NCBI GenBank assembly: GCA_964613945.1
Contig: CAZTJC010000003.1
Span: forward strand, 186,001 to 250,000
Source of the DNA: JAVVHH01 sp964613945
Lineage (GTDB): Bacteria; Pseudomonadota; Alphaproteobacteria; Acetobacterales; Acetobacteraceae
Direction of reading: 5' to 3'
DNA: 64,000 nt
The position numbers and the translations under genes are program-made. Shown here in pieces: positions 42,987 to 52,518 of the stretch. The notes under the pieces were generated by a model. That model saw nothing but the letters and a program-made list of their open reading frames with translations. It did not search any database and had not been told where the DNA came from. Position 1 is the first letter of the stretch; each line of letters starts with the position of its first letter.

Positions 42987-43092
42987 GGCGGTGTGGAACG
43001 TCCTTAGGCTCAGGAGGGTGGCTCGAGGGTGCAGCTTGACCGCAGCATCGCGCCCGTTGCTGTTAGAGGCAAATACGTCGAGGTCTTCTGAG

Positions 43093-44028
43093 TTGGATAT
43101 CCTCCGCACCTGGCGCGATCTGCCCGAGGCGTGCCGCGGCGCCACCGTCGCGCTCGGCAATTTTGACGGCATCCATCGCGGTCACGCTCACTTGCTCCGC
43201 GCCGCCCACGCCGCGCGACCCGGCGCCAAGCTCGCCGTCCTCACCTTCGAGCCGCACCCCCGCGAACTGTTCCGCCCCGAGGACCCGCCGTTCCGCCTCA
43301 CCCTCGACTCCGAGCGGGCAGACCTGCTGGCAGCATTCGGCGTGCAGCTGCTTTACGAGATCCCGTTCGACCGTGATTTCTCCTGGCTATCCGCCGAGGC
43401 CTTCGTCAGCGACGTGCTGCATGACGGCATTGGCGCGGCGCATCTCGCCTGCGGGGCGGATTTCGCGTTCGGGCATCGTCGCGGCGGCGATGTCGGCTTC
43501 CTCGCTGCCCGGGCCGAGGCACTCGGCATGGGTCTCTCGGTCGTCCCGCAACTGACCGACGCGCAGGGGCCGATCAGTTCGACCCGCATCCGCCGCCTGT
43601 TGCAGGACGGGTATCCCGAGCGGGCCGCCGCCGACCTCGGCCGCCCCTGGGCGCTGCGCGGCATCGTCGCGCATGGCGACAAGCGCGGCCGCACCATCGG
43701 CTTCCCGACCGCCAACGTCCCGCTCGGCCGCCATCTCGAACCCACCCGCGGCGTATATGCCATCACGGCGCGGCTGCCGGACGGCACGGTGGTGAATGGC
43801 GTCGCCAACATCGGCCGCCGCCCGACCGTGGACGAGGGGCTGCAAAGCCGGATCGAAGCCAATTTGTTCGACTGGCAAGGTGATCTCTATGGTCAGGAGA
43901 TCGCCGTTGCGCTGCATGCCTTCCTAAGGGCAGAGCAGAAATTTGCATCGTTCGACGAATTACGCGCCCAGATTGCAACCGACGCTGCCCAGGCACGCGC
44001 TTTTCTATCAGCCAGAGCTGGCCTGTGA
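43093..44028 (+). CDS. ribF: Bifunctional riboflavin kinase/FAD synthetase
   Basis: Makes FMN and FAD from riboflavin, 311 residues. The N-terminal FAD synthetase (nucleotidyl transferase) domain has ALGNFDGIHRGH and ISSTRIRRLLQDG. The C-terminal riboflavin kinase has GRTIGFPTANV and GVANIGRRPTVDEG. I chose the TTG at 43093 (LDILRTWRDLPEACRG), with GAGG 9 nt upstream; a longer frame adds residues unlike the family. The gene precedes the ndh and ileS region. Confidence 0.94.
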   Translation: MDILRTWRDLPEACRGATVALGNFDGIHRGHAHLLRAAHAARPGAKLAVLTFEPHPRELFRPEDPPFRLTLDSERADLLAAFGVQLLYEIPFDRDFSWLSAEAFVSDVLHDGIGAAHLACGADFAFGHRRGGDVGFLAARAEALGMGLSVVPQLTDAQGPISSTRIRRLLQDGYPERAAADLGRPWALRGIVAHGDKRGRTIGFPTANVPLGRHLEPTRGVYAITARLPDGTVVNGVANIGRRPTVDEGLQSRIEANLFDWQGDLYGQEIAVALHAFLRAEQKFASFDELRAQIATDAAQARAFLSARAGL

Positions 44029-44057
44029 CATAGTAGGGCAAAGCGCGGGAGAGCAGC

Positions 44058-45362
44058 GTGCATCATATCGTCGTGGCCGGGGGCGGAGCCGCCGGGTTGG
44101 AACTGGTGACCAAGCTCGGCAACAAGTTCGCCCGCAAGGGGCGCGCGCAGATCACGCTGGTCGAGCGCAACCGCGCCCACATCTGGAAGCCGCTGCTGCA
44201 TTCGCTGGCCGCCGGCAGCCTCGCCCGGTCGGAGCACGAGCTGAACTACCTGGCCCAGGCGCACTGGCACAAGTTCACCTACCGCTTCGGCGAGGTCGTC
44301 GGCCTCGACCGCGACAAGAAGAGGCTGTTGCTCGGCCCGACGATGGACGACGAAGGTCGGCAGATCACCTCGGCGGTTTCGCTGCCCTACGACACGCTGG
44401 TCATGTCGATCGGCAGCATCACCAATGATTTCGGCACGACGGGGGCGGCCGAGTTCGCCGTACCGCTGGAAACCGCCGAACAGGCGAACCGGTTCAACCG
44501 CCGGCTCATCAACGCCTGTCTGCGCGCCAATGGGCAGGATGCGCCGATCCGGCCGGGTCAGCTTCACGTCGCGATCATCGGCGCTGGCGCGACGGGCACG
44601 GAACTCGCCGCCGAACTGCACCGAACCGTGCGCGCCATCGTGGCCTATGGGCTCGATAAGATCGCCCCGGAGCGCGACATCCGCATCATCCTGATCGAAG
44701 CCGCCCCGCGCATCCTGCCGGCGTTGCCGGAACGCATCTCCAACGCCACGATGGCGCTGCTCGGCAAGCTCGACGTCGTGGTGCGAACGGGCGCAAAGGT
44801 GGCCGAAGTCCGCGCCGATGGCGTCGTGCTCGAGGGCGGCGAAGTGATCGCGGCCGAGTTGGTGGTGTGGGCGGCCGGGGTGAAGGCACCCGAGGTGTTG
44901 AAGGATTTCGGCGGATTGGAGACCACCAAGGTCAACCAGCTCGTCGTAAGGCCCACGCTGCAGGCGACGCGCGACGACGACGTGTTCGCGATCGGCGATT
45001 GCGCCTCCTGCATTGACCCGCGCACCGGCAAGCCGATCCCGCCGCGGGCGCAGGCCGCACACCAGATGGCATCGCACATGGTCGCCCAGATCACTGCGCG
45101 GCTGGCCGATAAACCGTTGACGCCGTTCAAATATCGCGACTTTGGATCGCTGGTGTCGTTGGGCCGCTACAGCACGGTCGGCAGCCTAATGGGCTTCAAC
45201 GTCGGCCGTTCGATGTTCGTGGAAGGCATGTTCGCCCGCATTATGTATCGCTCGCTCTACAAGATGCACCAGGCGGCGCTCCACGGCACCGGCAACGTCG
45301 CGCTGCGCACGCTGGCCGGCGTATTCAGCAGCAAGCCGGTGACGCGGGTGAAGCTGCACTGA
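44058..45362 (+). CDS. ndh: Type II NADH:quinone oxidoreductase
   Basis: Single-subunit, non-proton-pumping NADH dehydrogenase on the membrane surface, 434 residues. It starts VHHIVVAGGGAAGLELVTKL from GTG (FAD motif), has a second dinucleotide fold HVAIIGAGATGTELAAELHR for NADH, the DDDVFAIGDCASC FAD/quinone region, and a C-terminal amphipathic stretch for membrane binding. GGGAGAG lies upstream. It gives an alternative entry for NADH electrons. Confidence 0.93.
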   Translation: MHHIVVAGGGAAGLELVTKLGNKFARKGRAQITLVERNRAHIWKPLLHSLAAGSLARSEHELNYLAQAHWHKFTYRFGEVVGLDRDKKRLLLGPTMDDEGRQITSAVSLPYDTLVMSIGSITNDFGTTGAAEFAVPLETAEQANRFNRRLINACLRANGQDAPIRPGQLHVAIIGAGATGTELAAELHRTVRAIVAYGLDKIAPERDIRIILIEAAPRILPALPERISNATMALLGKLDVVVRTGAKVAEVRADGVVLEGGEVIAAELVVWAAGVKAPEVLKDFGGLETTKVNQLVVRPTLQATRDDDVFAIGDCASCIDPRTGKPIPPRAQAAHQMASHMVAQITARLADKPLTPFKYRDFGSLVSLGRYSTVGSLMGFNVGRSMFVEGMFARIMYRSLYKMHQAALHGTGNVALRTLAGVFSSKPVTRVKLH

Positions 45363-45447
45363 CCGCCACCTCCGCTTGACCCCGCGCGCGCCGCATCCGC
45401 ATATGCGCGCCATGGTCCGCTCCGGCTCTGCGCGAATTATCGCCTCG

Positions 45448-45464
45448 GCTTCGTAAAACGAGGC
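45448..45464 (+). promoter_or_regulatory. Leader hairpin upstream of ileS
   Basis: GCTTCGT and ACGAGGC form a 7-bp stem (one G-U) with an AAA loop. The upstream GCCTCG (45442-45447) can pair with the same CGAGGC, giving two mutually exclusive structures 40 bp before ileS. A regulatory switch is only a suggestion. Confidence 0.35.
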
Positions 45465-45506
45465 CGACCCGAGCTGCGCGCCACAGCCGTCCAGGATTGA
45501 GCCCGA

Positions 45507-48293
45507 ATGACCGTTTCCACACCCGCCGACTACAAATCCACCGTCTTCCTTCCGACCACCACCTTCCCCATGCGCGGCGATCTGCCCACCCGCGAGCCGG
45601 CCTGGCTTGACCGCTGGGCCAAGATCGACCTCTGGCAGCGCACCACCGCCGCCATGGAAGGCCGCCCCCCCTTCGTGCTGCATGACGGACCCATCTACTC
45701 CAACGGCAACCTGCATATCGGCCACGCGCTGAACCGCATCCTCAAGGATGTCATCATGCGCGCCCACCGCCTGGCCGGCGAGGACGTGCCCTACATCCCG
45801 GGCTGGGACACGCATGGCCTGCCGATCGAGTGGAAGGTCGAGGAGGAATACCGCAAGACCGGCCGCGACAAGGACGCCGTTCCCGTCCTCGACTTCCGCG
45901 ACGAGTGCCGCCGCTATAGCCAGCACTGGCTCGACGTGCAGACCGCCGAGTTCAAGCGCTTAGGCGTCGAGGGCGACTGGACCCGGCGCTATGCCACCTT
46001 CGACTTCACCTCCGAAGCCGCCATCGCCGCCGAGATCGGCAAGTTCCTGCTCAACGGCGCGCTCTACCGCGGCCTGCGCCCGGTCATGTGGAGCCCGGTC
46101 GAGAAGACCGCGCTGGCCGAAGCCGAGATCGAGTACCACGACCGCACCAGCGACACCGTCTTTGTCCGCTTCCCGCTGATCGCCACCCCCGATCCGCGCC
46201 TGGACGGTGCCTCGGCGGTGATCTGGACCACGACGACCTGGACCCTGCCGGGCAACCGCGCCATCGCCTACGGCCCGGAGATCGACTACGCCCTGGTCCG
46301 CATCGACAGCGTCGCCGACGGCTCCCTCGCCCAGCCCGGCGAGCGCATCCTCGTCGCCCTGGGCCTATTGCCCGATCTCGCCAAGGCCGCCGGCATCGCC
46401 ACCCATCATGTCGAGCACGTCTTCGCCGGCACCCAACTCGAGGGCGCCATCGCCCGCCATCCGCTCCGCGGCCAGGGCTACGACCACGATGTTCGCCTGC
46501 TGCCGGCCGACTACGTCACCACCGACCAGGGTACCGGCCTCGTCCACACCGCGCCATCGCATGGCGTCGAGGACTTCGTGCTGGGCCGGGAGTTCGGCCT
46601 CGAGGTCCCGGAAACCGTCCAGGGCGACGGCACCTATTCCGCCTGGGTTCCGCTCTTCGCCGGCACCCACGTGTTCAAGGCGTCCAAGCCCGTCGCCGAT
46701 GCCGTCGAGGCTGCCGGCGGGTTGCTCGCGCGCGGCACCCTGAACCATTCCTACCCGCATAGCTGGCGCAGCAAGGCCCCGGTCATCTACCGCGCCACCC
46801 CGCAGTGGTTCATCGCGCTCGACGGCGAAGGCCAGATCCGCACCAAGGCGCTGGCCGCCATCGACGAGACGCGCTTCATCCCCGAAGCCGGTCGCACCCG
46901 CCTCGCCTCCATGGTCGCCGGCCGCCCCGATTGGTGCATCAGCCGGCAGCGCGCCTGGGGCGTGCCGATCCCCGTGTTCGTGGAGCGCCGCTCCGGCGAA
47001 CCGCTGCGCGACCCGGCCGTCCTCGACCGCATCGTCGAGGCGTTTAAAATCGAGGGTGCCGACGCCTGGTATAGCAGCCCAGCCAGCCGCTTCCTCGGCG
47101 AAGGCCGGAACGCGGACGACTACGAGCAAGTCATGGACATCGTCGACGTCTGGTTCGAGAGCGGCAGCACCCATGCCTTCGCCATGGAAGCCATCGGCGA
47201 TGGCTGGCCCGCCGACCTCTATCTCGAAGGCAGCGACCAGCATCGCGGCTGGTTCCAGTCGAGCCTGCTCGAAGCCGTGGGGACCCGCGGCCGGGCGCCG
47301 TATAAGGCCGTACTGACCCATGGCTTCGTGTTGGACGAGAACGGACGCAAGATGAGCAAATCGCTCGGCAACGTGACCGCGCCGCAGGAAGTCACGGAAA
47401 AGATGGGCGCCGATATCCTGCGCCTGTGGACGATGAACTCGGACGTCAACGAGGACCTCCGCATCGGCTCGGAAATCCTCAAGCAGCAGGCCGAGCTATA
47501 CCGCCGCCTGCGCAACACGCTGCGCTGGCTACTCGGCGGCCTCGACGGTTTCGACGACTCGGAACGCCTGCCGGAAGCCGAACTGCCCGAATTGGAGCGC
47601 TGGGTGCTGCACCGCCTGGCCGAGTTCGACGCCCGGCTTCGCAAGGCGCTGATCGACCATGATTGGACTGGGGTCTACCCGGAGTTGCACGCGTTCTGCT
47701 CGGCTGATCTATCCGCCTTCTACTTCGACGTCCGCAAGGACGCGCTCTACTGCGACGCACCCGACAGTCTGCGCCGCCGCGCCGTGCGGACGGTGCTGGA
47801 CCATCTGCACCGTTGCCTGACCGCTTGGCTGGCGCCGGTGCTCTGCTTCACCGCGGAGGAAGCCTGGCTCGCCCGCTTTCCCTCCGACGATGGCAGCATT
47901 CATCTGCAATCCTTTCCCGAGATCCCGGCTGCCTGGCATGACCCGGCACTCGGCGAGCGTTGGGCCGCGTTGCGCACCATGCGCAGCCAGGCGACCACCG
48001 CGCTGGAGCAGGCTCGCGCCGAGAAGCTGATCGGCTCCTCGTTGCAGGCCGTGCTGGAAGTGCCGCTCGAGTTCCTGGACCGGCTGGACGCCGAGACTTG
48101 GGCCGAGATCGCCATCGTTTCCGCCGTGCAACCGAGCGGCTCGCTGCTCGTGCTCCGCGCACCGGGCGAGAAATGCGCCCGCTGCTGGCGGGTGTTGCCG
48201 GAAGTCGGTCAGAGCCCGAACCAGGCGCCGGTATGCATGCGGTGCGAAGCCGTGGTCGAGGCACTACCGGGTCATAAGGCGGCCGCGGAATGA
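45507..48293 (+). CDS. ileS: Isoleucyl-tRNA synthetase
   Basis: Charges tRNA-Ile, 928 residues. It has the class I HIGH signature in GPIYSNGNLHIGHALNR, a CP1 editing domain (about 190-390), SRQRAWGVPIPVF, and the KMSKS loop in GRKMSKSLGN. The C-terminal zinc-binding motif is CARCWRV with a second CMRC pair. This is the bacterial type without the long eukaryote-like (mupirocin-resistant) extension. It overlaps lspA by 4 bp. Confidence 0.98.
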   Translation: MTVSTPADYKSTVFLPTTTFPMRGDLPTREPAWLDRWAKIDLWQRTTAAMEGRPPFVLHDGPIYSNGNLHIGHALNRILKDVIMRAHRLAGEDVPYIPGWDTHGLPIEWKVEEEYRKTGRDKDAVPVLDFRDECRRYSQHWLDVQTAEFKRLGVEGDWTRRYATFDFTSEAAIAAEIGKFLLNGALYRGLRPVMWSPVEKTALAEAEIEYHDRTSDTVFVRFPLIATPDPRLDGASAVIWTTTTWTLPGNRAIAYGPEIDYALVRIDSVADGSLAQPGERILVALGLLPDLAKAAGIATHHVEHVFAGTQLEGAIARHPLRGQGYDHDVRLLPADYVTTDQGTGLVHTAPSHGVEDFVLGREFGLEVPETVQGDGTYSAWVPLFAGTHVFKASKPVADAVEAAGGLLARGTLNHSYPHSWRSKAPVIYRATPQWFIALDGEGQIRTKALAAIDETRFIPEAGRTRLASMVAGRPDWCISRQRAWGVPIPVFVERRSGEPLRDPAVLDRIVEAFKIEGADAWYSSPASRFLGEGRNADDYEQVMDIVDVWFESGSTHAFAMEAIGDGWPADLYLEGSDQHRGWFQSSLLEAVGTRGRAPYKAVLTHGFVLDENGRKMSKSLGNVTAPQEVTEKMGADILRLWTMNSDVNEDLRIGSEILKQQAELYRRLRNTLRWLLGGLDGFDDSERLPEAELPELERWVLHRLAEFDARLRKALIDHDWTGVYPELHAFCSADLSAFYFDVRKDALYCDAPDSLRRRAVRTVLDHLHRCLTAWLAPVLCFTAEEAWLARFPSDDGSIHLQSFPEIPAAWHDPALGERWAALRTMRSQATTALEQARAEKLIGSSLQAVLEVPLEFLDRLDAETWAEIAIVSAVQPSGSLLVLRAPGEKCARCWRVLPEVGQSPNQAPVCMRCEAVVEALPGHKAAAE

Positions 48294-48796
48294 AGCGGCC
48301 CGCCATGCTGGGCTGGGGCCTCCTGGCTGCCGCGGTCGTGCTCGCGGCGGACCAGGCCAGCAAATACTGGATCGTCAACGTGCTCGACCTGCCGTCGCTC
48401 GGCTCGGTCGAGCTGTTGTCCTGGCTCAACCTGACCATGGTGTGGAACCAGGGCGTCACCTTCGGCCTGCTGCGACAGGGCAGCGTCACCGGCACCTACG
48501 TGCTGGCCGGCGTTTCCATGCTGGTGGTGTGCTTCCTGCTGGCCTGGATGGCGCGCGCCGAGCGCGTGCTGCTCGCCGTCGCGCTCGGCGCGGTGGCCGG
48601 CGGCGCGGTCGGCAACGTGCTGGACCGGCTGCGCTTCGGCCGCGTGGTGGACTTCATCCACGCCCATGCGTTCGGCTATTCCTGGTACGTGTTCAACGTC
48701 GCCGACGCGGCGATCGTCTGTGGCGTGGCTGTCCTCATCCTCGACGGCCTGCTGCCGCAGCGGACTCGCTTGCAGGCGCCGGGCGTCCCGCAGTAG
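48290..48796 (+). CDS. lspA: Lipoprotein signal peptidase (signal peptidase II)
   Basis: Aspartyl membrane protease that cleaves prolipoproteins, 168 residues with four transmembrane helices. It shows AADQASKYWIVNVLDLP, LNLTMVWNQGVTFGLL, and the two catalytic aspartates in GNVLDRLRFGRVVDFIHAHA and FNVADAAIVCGV. It would process the lipoproteins predicted elsewhere in the window. It is translationally coupled to ileS and followed 10 bp later by a DUF3035 lipoprotein. Confidence 0.97.
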   Translation: MKRPAMLGWGLLAAAVVLAADQASKYWIVNVLDLPSLGSVELLSWLNLTMVWNQGVTFGLLRQGSVTGTYVLAGVSMLVVCFLLAWMARAERVLLAVALGAVAGGAVGNVLDRLRFGRVVDFIHAHAFGYSWYVFNVADAAIVCGVAVLILDGLLPQRTRLQAPGVPQ

Positions 48797-48806
48797 TAAG
48801 CGCCGC

Positions 48807-49355
48807 ATGAGGAAACAATATCGTGTGGTGGCGCTCGCCGGCGTGCTCGGCCTCGGTGCTTGCACCGGCGACGAACTGACCCGCACCTTCGGCCTGACGC
48901 GCGACGCGCCGGACGAGTTCCAGGTGACGACGCGTGCGCCGCTGTCCATGCCGCCGGATTTCTCGCTGCGTCCGCCGCGCCCCGGCGCCTCCCGTCCGCA
49001 GGAGCTCAGCGGCGCCCAGCAGGCCGAAGCCGCCCTGGTGCCGGACTCCATCAACGCCCAGGCGCCACGCGCCTCCAGCCGTGGTCAGGAAGCCCTGGTC
49101 GCCGCCGCGGGCCGTCCCGCGCCCGCCAACATCCGTGCCGAGGTCAACAGCGAGGCCGCGATCGACGCCCCGAACCGCAGCTTCGCCGATCGGCTGATGT
49201 TCTGGCGCGCCACTCCGCCCGCCGGCACCGCCGTTGATCCGACCCGCGAAGCCCAGCGCCTGCGCCAGAATGCTGCCCTTGGCCAAGCCACCGATAGCGG
49301 TGACACGCCGATCATCCAGCGCCGCCGCGCCGGCATCCTCAGCAGCATCTTCTAG
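48807..49355 (+). CDS. DUF3035 lipoprotein
   Basis: A 182-residue lipoprotein of the DUF3035 family. The signal peptide ends GLGAC (Cys19), followed by the signature DAPDEFQVTTRAPLSMPPDF and SLRPPRPG. The remainder is low-complexity and Ala/Arg/Pro-rich. It sits after ileS-lspA as in many alphaproteobacteria; often an M16 peptidase follows, but not here. The function is unknown, presumably in the envelope. Confidence 0.88.
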   Translation: MRKQYRVVALAGVLGLGACTGDELTRTFGLTRDAPDEFQVTTRAPLSMPPDFSLRPPRPGASRPQELSGAQQAEAALVPDSINAQAPRASSRGQEALVAAAGRPAPANIRAEVNSEAAIDAPNRSFADRLMFWRATPPAGTAVDPTREAQRLRQNAALGQATDSGDTPIIQRRRAGILSSIF

Positions 49356-49357
49356 CC

Positions 49358-49918
49358 ATGGCTTCCCCGCGCCTGCCGACCATCCCGCCCGCGGCATACG
49401 ACGAGGGCCAGCGCGAGGCCGCCGCCGCGTTCCGCGACCTTCGCGGCATCGACCCATTCGGCCCGTACGAAGCGCTGATGCACTCGCCGCGGCTGATGAT
49501 TCTGGCGCAATCGGTGGGCGAGTACCTCCGCTACCACTCGGGCATTGGCACCACGCTGTCCGAACTGGTGATCCTTGTCGTCGCGCGGCACTGGTCGCAG
49601 GATTTTGAGTGGTATGCCCACGCGCCGATCGCCGCCAAGGTTGGCATCGCGCCAGAAATCATCGCCGCTATTCGCGACGGCCGCCGTCCGGAGGCGATGA
49701 GCGACGACGAAGCGCTGGTCTACGACTTCACGATCGAGCTGCAGCAGTTCAAGCGCGTGTCGGATGCCACCTGGGCACGGGCCGAGCAACGCTTTGGCAA
49801 ATCGGCCGTCGTCGATCTGGTCGGCATCAACGGCTATTACGGCTTTCTCGCCATGCAGATGAACGCCTGCCGCTATGCGCCGCCCGGCGACGACCGCCTT
49901 CCCCGCTTTCCGGACTAG
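49358..49918 (+). CDS. Carboxymuconolactone decarboxylase-fold protein
   Basis: A 186-residue CMD/AhpD-fold protein. The core region reads LSELVILVVARHWSQDFEWY, then AHAPIAAKVGIAPEIIAAIR. The CxxC of AhpD peroxidases is absent; the acidic/histidine positions (ARHWSQDFEWYAHAP) are those of the decarboxylase-like group. The substrate is unknown. It lies 2 bp after the DUF3035 gene and may share its transcript. Confidence 0.85.
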   Translation: MASPRLPTIPPAAYDEGQREAAAAFRDLRGIDPFGPYEALMHSPRLMILAQSVGEYLRYHSGIGTTLSELVILVVARHWSQDFEWYAHAPIAAKVGIAPEIIAAIRDGRRPEAMSDDEALVYDFTIELQQFKRVSDATWARAEQRFGKSAVVDLVGINGYYGFLAMQMNACRYAPPGDDRLPRFPD

Positions 49919-49989
49919 CTCTTCTTTGCGCGTGCTCCCCACGCGTCCAGTTTGCCGCCGCCGAGCAGTCCTGTAGAGTGTCGGACTGC

Positions 49990-50967
49990 ATGGGTTCCGC
50001 TACCCTCCCTTCCGGCGTCGTGCCGCAATTCCCGGTGGAGCTGAGCCCGCCCAGCCTCGACTCTTGGATGGTGGGCAATGTCGGCATCCCCGGCGTGACC
50101 CGGCGCTTCGGGCGGGAGCCCGGACCCAACGTGGTAATTCTCGGACTGCTGCATGGCAACGAGATCGCCGGCGCCATCGTGCTCGAACAACTCCTGCGCG
50201 AACGCTTCGAGCCCGCATGTGGCACGCTGACCATCATCCTGGCCAACCTCGCCGCCTATGCTCGCTTCGACCCGGAGCAGCCGACCGCGTCGCGCTTCAT
50301 CGACGAGGACCTCAACCGGGTCTGGGACCCGGCGGTACTCGACGGACCCCGCCGCAGCTGCGAGCTGGACCGCGCCCGCGCCATCCGCCCGATGATCGAC
50401 CGCGCCGACCTGCTGCTCGACCTGCATTCCATGCTGTGGCCCAGCGATCCCCTGCTGCTGTGCGGCTCCGGCCAGGCCGGCCGCGCCCTCGGCATGTCGC
50501 TCGGCGTACCTGATCTCGTCGTCGCCGACCGCGGCCATGCTACCGGCCCCCGCCTGATCGATTATCCCCGCTTCACCGGCGACGGTAAGGCCGCCGCATG
50601 CCTGGTCGAGGCAGGGCAGCACTGGCGGCCTGAAACCGTCACCGTGATGCGCGACTGTGTCGAGGCGATGCTCGGCCGCGCCGGCATGGCCCCCGTCCCG
50701 GCACCGCGGCCCACGCCGCGCTGCGCCGAAGTCACCCTCGTGGTCACCGCGGCGACCAGCGGCTTCACCTTTGTGCAATCCTACCGCGGGGGCGACGTGA
50801 TCCCCGAGCGCAACACCCTGGTCGCCCTGGATGGTAACAACGAGATCCGCACGCCGCATGATGATGCGCTGCTGGTCATGCCGAGCTTGCGCGCCAGCCG
50901 CGGCCATACTGCCGTCCGTATGGCGCGTTTCGTCGAGCCCCCAACAGAGCCAAACCCATGCCCCTGA
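49990..50967 (+). CDS. Succinylglutamate desuccinylase/aspartoacylase-family deacylase
   Basis: A 325-residue M14-like zinc carboxypeptidase-fold enzyme. Zinc ligands are seen in GLLHGNEIAGA (HxxE) and LLLDLHSM (His). The acidic catalytic region and a beta-rich C-terminal domain (FVQSYRGGDVIPERNTLVAL) follow. Such enzymes remove acyl groups from amino acids; the substrate is unknown. Its end overlaps the next gene by 10 bp. Confidence 0.86.
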   Translation: MGSATLPSGVVPQFPVELSPPSLDSWMVGNVGIPGVTRRFGREPGPNVVILGLLHGNEIAGAIVLEQLLRERFEPACGTLTIILANLAAYARFDPEQPTASRFIDEDLNRVWDPAVLDGPRRSCELDRARAIRPMIDRADLLLDLHSMLWPSDPLLLCGSGQAGRALGMSLGVPDLVVADRGHATGPRLIDYPRFTGDGKAAACLVEAGQHWRPETVTVMRDCVEAMLGRAGMAPVPAPRPTPRCAEVTLVVTAATSGFTFVQSYRGGDVIPERNTLVALDGNNEIRTPHDDALLVMPSLRASRGHTAVRMARFVEPPTEPNPCP

Positions 50968-51515
50968 GCGCCCCAGCCCCCCGCCGCAAGCTGCACACGC
51001 GGGCCATCGAGTTGTGCGGCTACGAGCGCGAGGACGGGCTGTTCGAGGTGGAGGCCAGCCTGACCGACACCAAGACCTACGTGTTCAGCAACAGCGACCG
51101 CGGCGACATCACTCCCGGCGTACCGTTGCACGGCATGTTGTCGCGCATGACCTATGACGCCGCGATGCTGATCCATCGCTTCGAGTCGGTCACCGAGTTC
51201 GGCCCATATTTCGCCTGCCCGGCCGCCGCGCATAATTTCGCTGACCTTGCCGGCCTGACCATCGGCCGCGGCTTTATTCGTGCTGCCAACGAGCGCATCG
51301 GCGGCATCAAGGGATGCACGCACCTGCGCGAGCTACTGGGCCAAATGGGCACCGTGGCACTGCAGACCGTGGTCCGCATGCGGATGAAAGCGGCCACCAC
51401 CACGGTGACCCGGCCGGCGCAGCTGGATACCTGCATGGCCTATGCCGATGGCGGCGAGATCGCACGCCGGACCTGGCCGGAATACTACGCGTTGCAGGAT
51501 GCCGCGAAAGACTAG
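50958..51515 (+). CDS. DUF2889 protein
   Basis: A 185-residue DUF2889 protein: RRKLHTRAIELCGYEREDGL, FEVEASLTDTKTYVF and IKGCTHLRELLGQMGTVALQ are characteristic. A conserved Cys-His pair (GCTHL) may bind a metal. Relatives occur beside aromatic-degradation or acyl-hydrolase genes, but no function is established. It overlaps the deacylase gene upstream and the bolA gene end-to-end by 4 bp. Confidence 0.85.
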   Translation: MPLSAPAPRRKLHTRAIELCGYEREDGLFEVEASLTDTKTYVFSNSDRGDITPGVPLHGMLSRMTYDAAMLIHRFESVTEFGPYFACPAAAHNFADLAGLTIGRGFIRAANERIGGIKGCTHLRELLGQMGTVALQTVVRMRMKAATTTVTRPAQLDTCMAYADGGEIARRTWPEYYALQDAAKD

Positions 51516-51784
51516 GCTTCGCCCGGCGCCCGCAACGTCAGTGACAGCGCATGCAGCCCGGCAGTGAACTCCTCGCTCAACGCGTCATTGATCAGCCGGT
51601 GCCGCGCGACGCGGTTCAAGCCGCTGAAACGCTCCGACACTACCAGCACGCTATAATGGGTTTCGCCTTCCGCGCGCGCGCCGGAATGGCCGGCATGCTT
51701 GGCGCTGTCGTCCTCGATCTGCAGGATGATTGGCGCGAAGTGGGCGCGCAATGCGGCTTCAATTCTGGCGACGCGATTCGACAT
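51512..51784 (-). CDS. BolA-family protein
   Basis: A 90-residue BolA protein that partners monothiol glutaredoxins in iron-sulfur or redox signalling. It has the class-II KH-like pattern with the conserved HSGARAEGETHYSVLVVSERF and RHRLINDAL. The ATG at 51784 is preferred because a GAGG sits upstream. It is divergent from the J-domain gene, a common alphaproteobacterial neighbour. Confidence 0.92.
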   Translation of the reverse strand: MSNRVARIEAALRAHFAPIILQIEDDSAKHAGHSGARAEGETHYSVLVVSERFSGLNRVARHRLINDALSEEFTAGLHALSLTLRAPGEA

Positions 51785-51842
51785 GCGCCTCATCTAACGC
51801 CGGGTCTTGCCGGGCGCTACCCCGAACGCACATAGTCGGAGG

Positions 51843-52436
51843 ATGACCCGTCGCCCTTCTTCGCGTCCCCGGGCCTACGCGCCCGATCCGGACGCGCCAG
51901 GCCGGGCCTGCGACTCCCCCGGATGCCCCGAACCCGGCGCGTATCGTGCGCCGAAGTCGCGCGACACGCTCAGCGACTATCACTGGTTCTGCCTGGAGCA
52001 CGTCCGCGCCTACAACGCGGGTTGGGATTTCTACAAAGGCATGACGCCGGGCCAGATCGAGCAACAAACCCGCTACGACACGTCGTGGCAGCGCCCGACC
52101 TGGCCGCTCGGCACCAACAGCGCGCGCAGCTTCGACGAGACCGACCTGCGCGACCCGCTGGATCTGCTGCAAAAAGGTAAGATCAAGCGCGCGCAGAAGT
52201 CTCAGGAAGCCCGTCTGCCGGCCGAGATGCGCGAACCGATCCAGGCGTTGGGCCTGGAATGGCCGTTCTCGCTGGACGTGCTGAAGGCGCGCTACAAGGA
52301 ATTGGCCAAGCGGCATCACCCCGATGCGAATGGTGGCGATCGCGCGGCGGAGGAGCGTCTGAAGACGATCAACCTCGCATATGCGGCCGTTCGTCATTAT
52401 TTGACCACGGAACCGAGGATGGCGGCGGCCGGCTAA
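51843..52436 (+). CDS. J-domain (DnaJ-like) protein
   Basis: A 197-residue protein with a C-terminal J domain (about 135-190). Its HPD triad lies in LKARYKELAKRHHPDANGG. The N-terminus carries a possible metal-binding CDSPGCPEPG and aromatic residues in SDYHWFCLEHVRAYNAGWDF. This is the type found next to cobS in alphaproteobacteria. It would stimulate an Hsp70; the client is unknown. The Shine-Dalgarno (GGAGG) abuts the ATG. Confidence 0.88.
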   Translation: MTRRPSSRPRAYAPDPDAPGRACDSPGCPEPGAYRAPKSRDTLSDYHWFCLEHVRAYNAGWDFYKGMTPGQIEQQTRYDTSWQRPTWPLGTNSARSFDETDLRDPLDLLQKGKIKRAQKSQEARLPAEMREPIQALGLEWPFSLDVLKARYKELAKRHHPDANGGDRAAEERLKTINLAYAAVRHYLTTEPRMAAAG

Positions 52437-52518
52437 GCTTCCGTCGCGACAATGAGGGGGCTACTCTGATCGCCTTGCGGTCGGCTCCTCCTCCGAATGG
52501 TATGGGACACTTGTCTAG

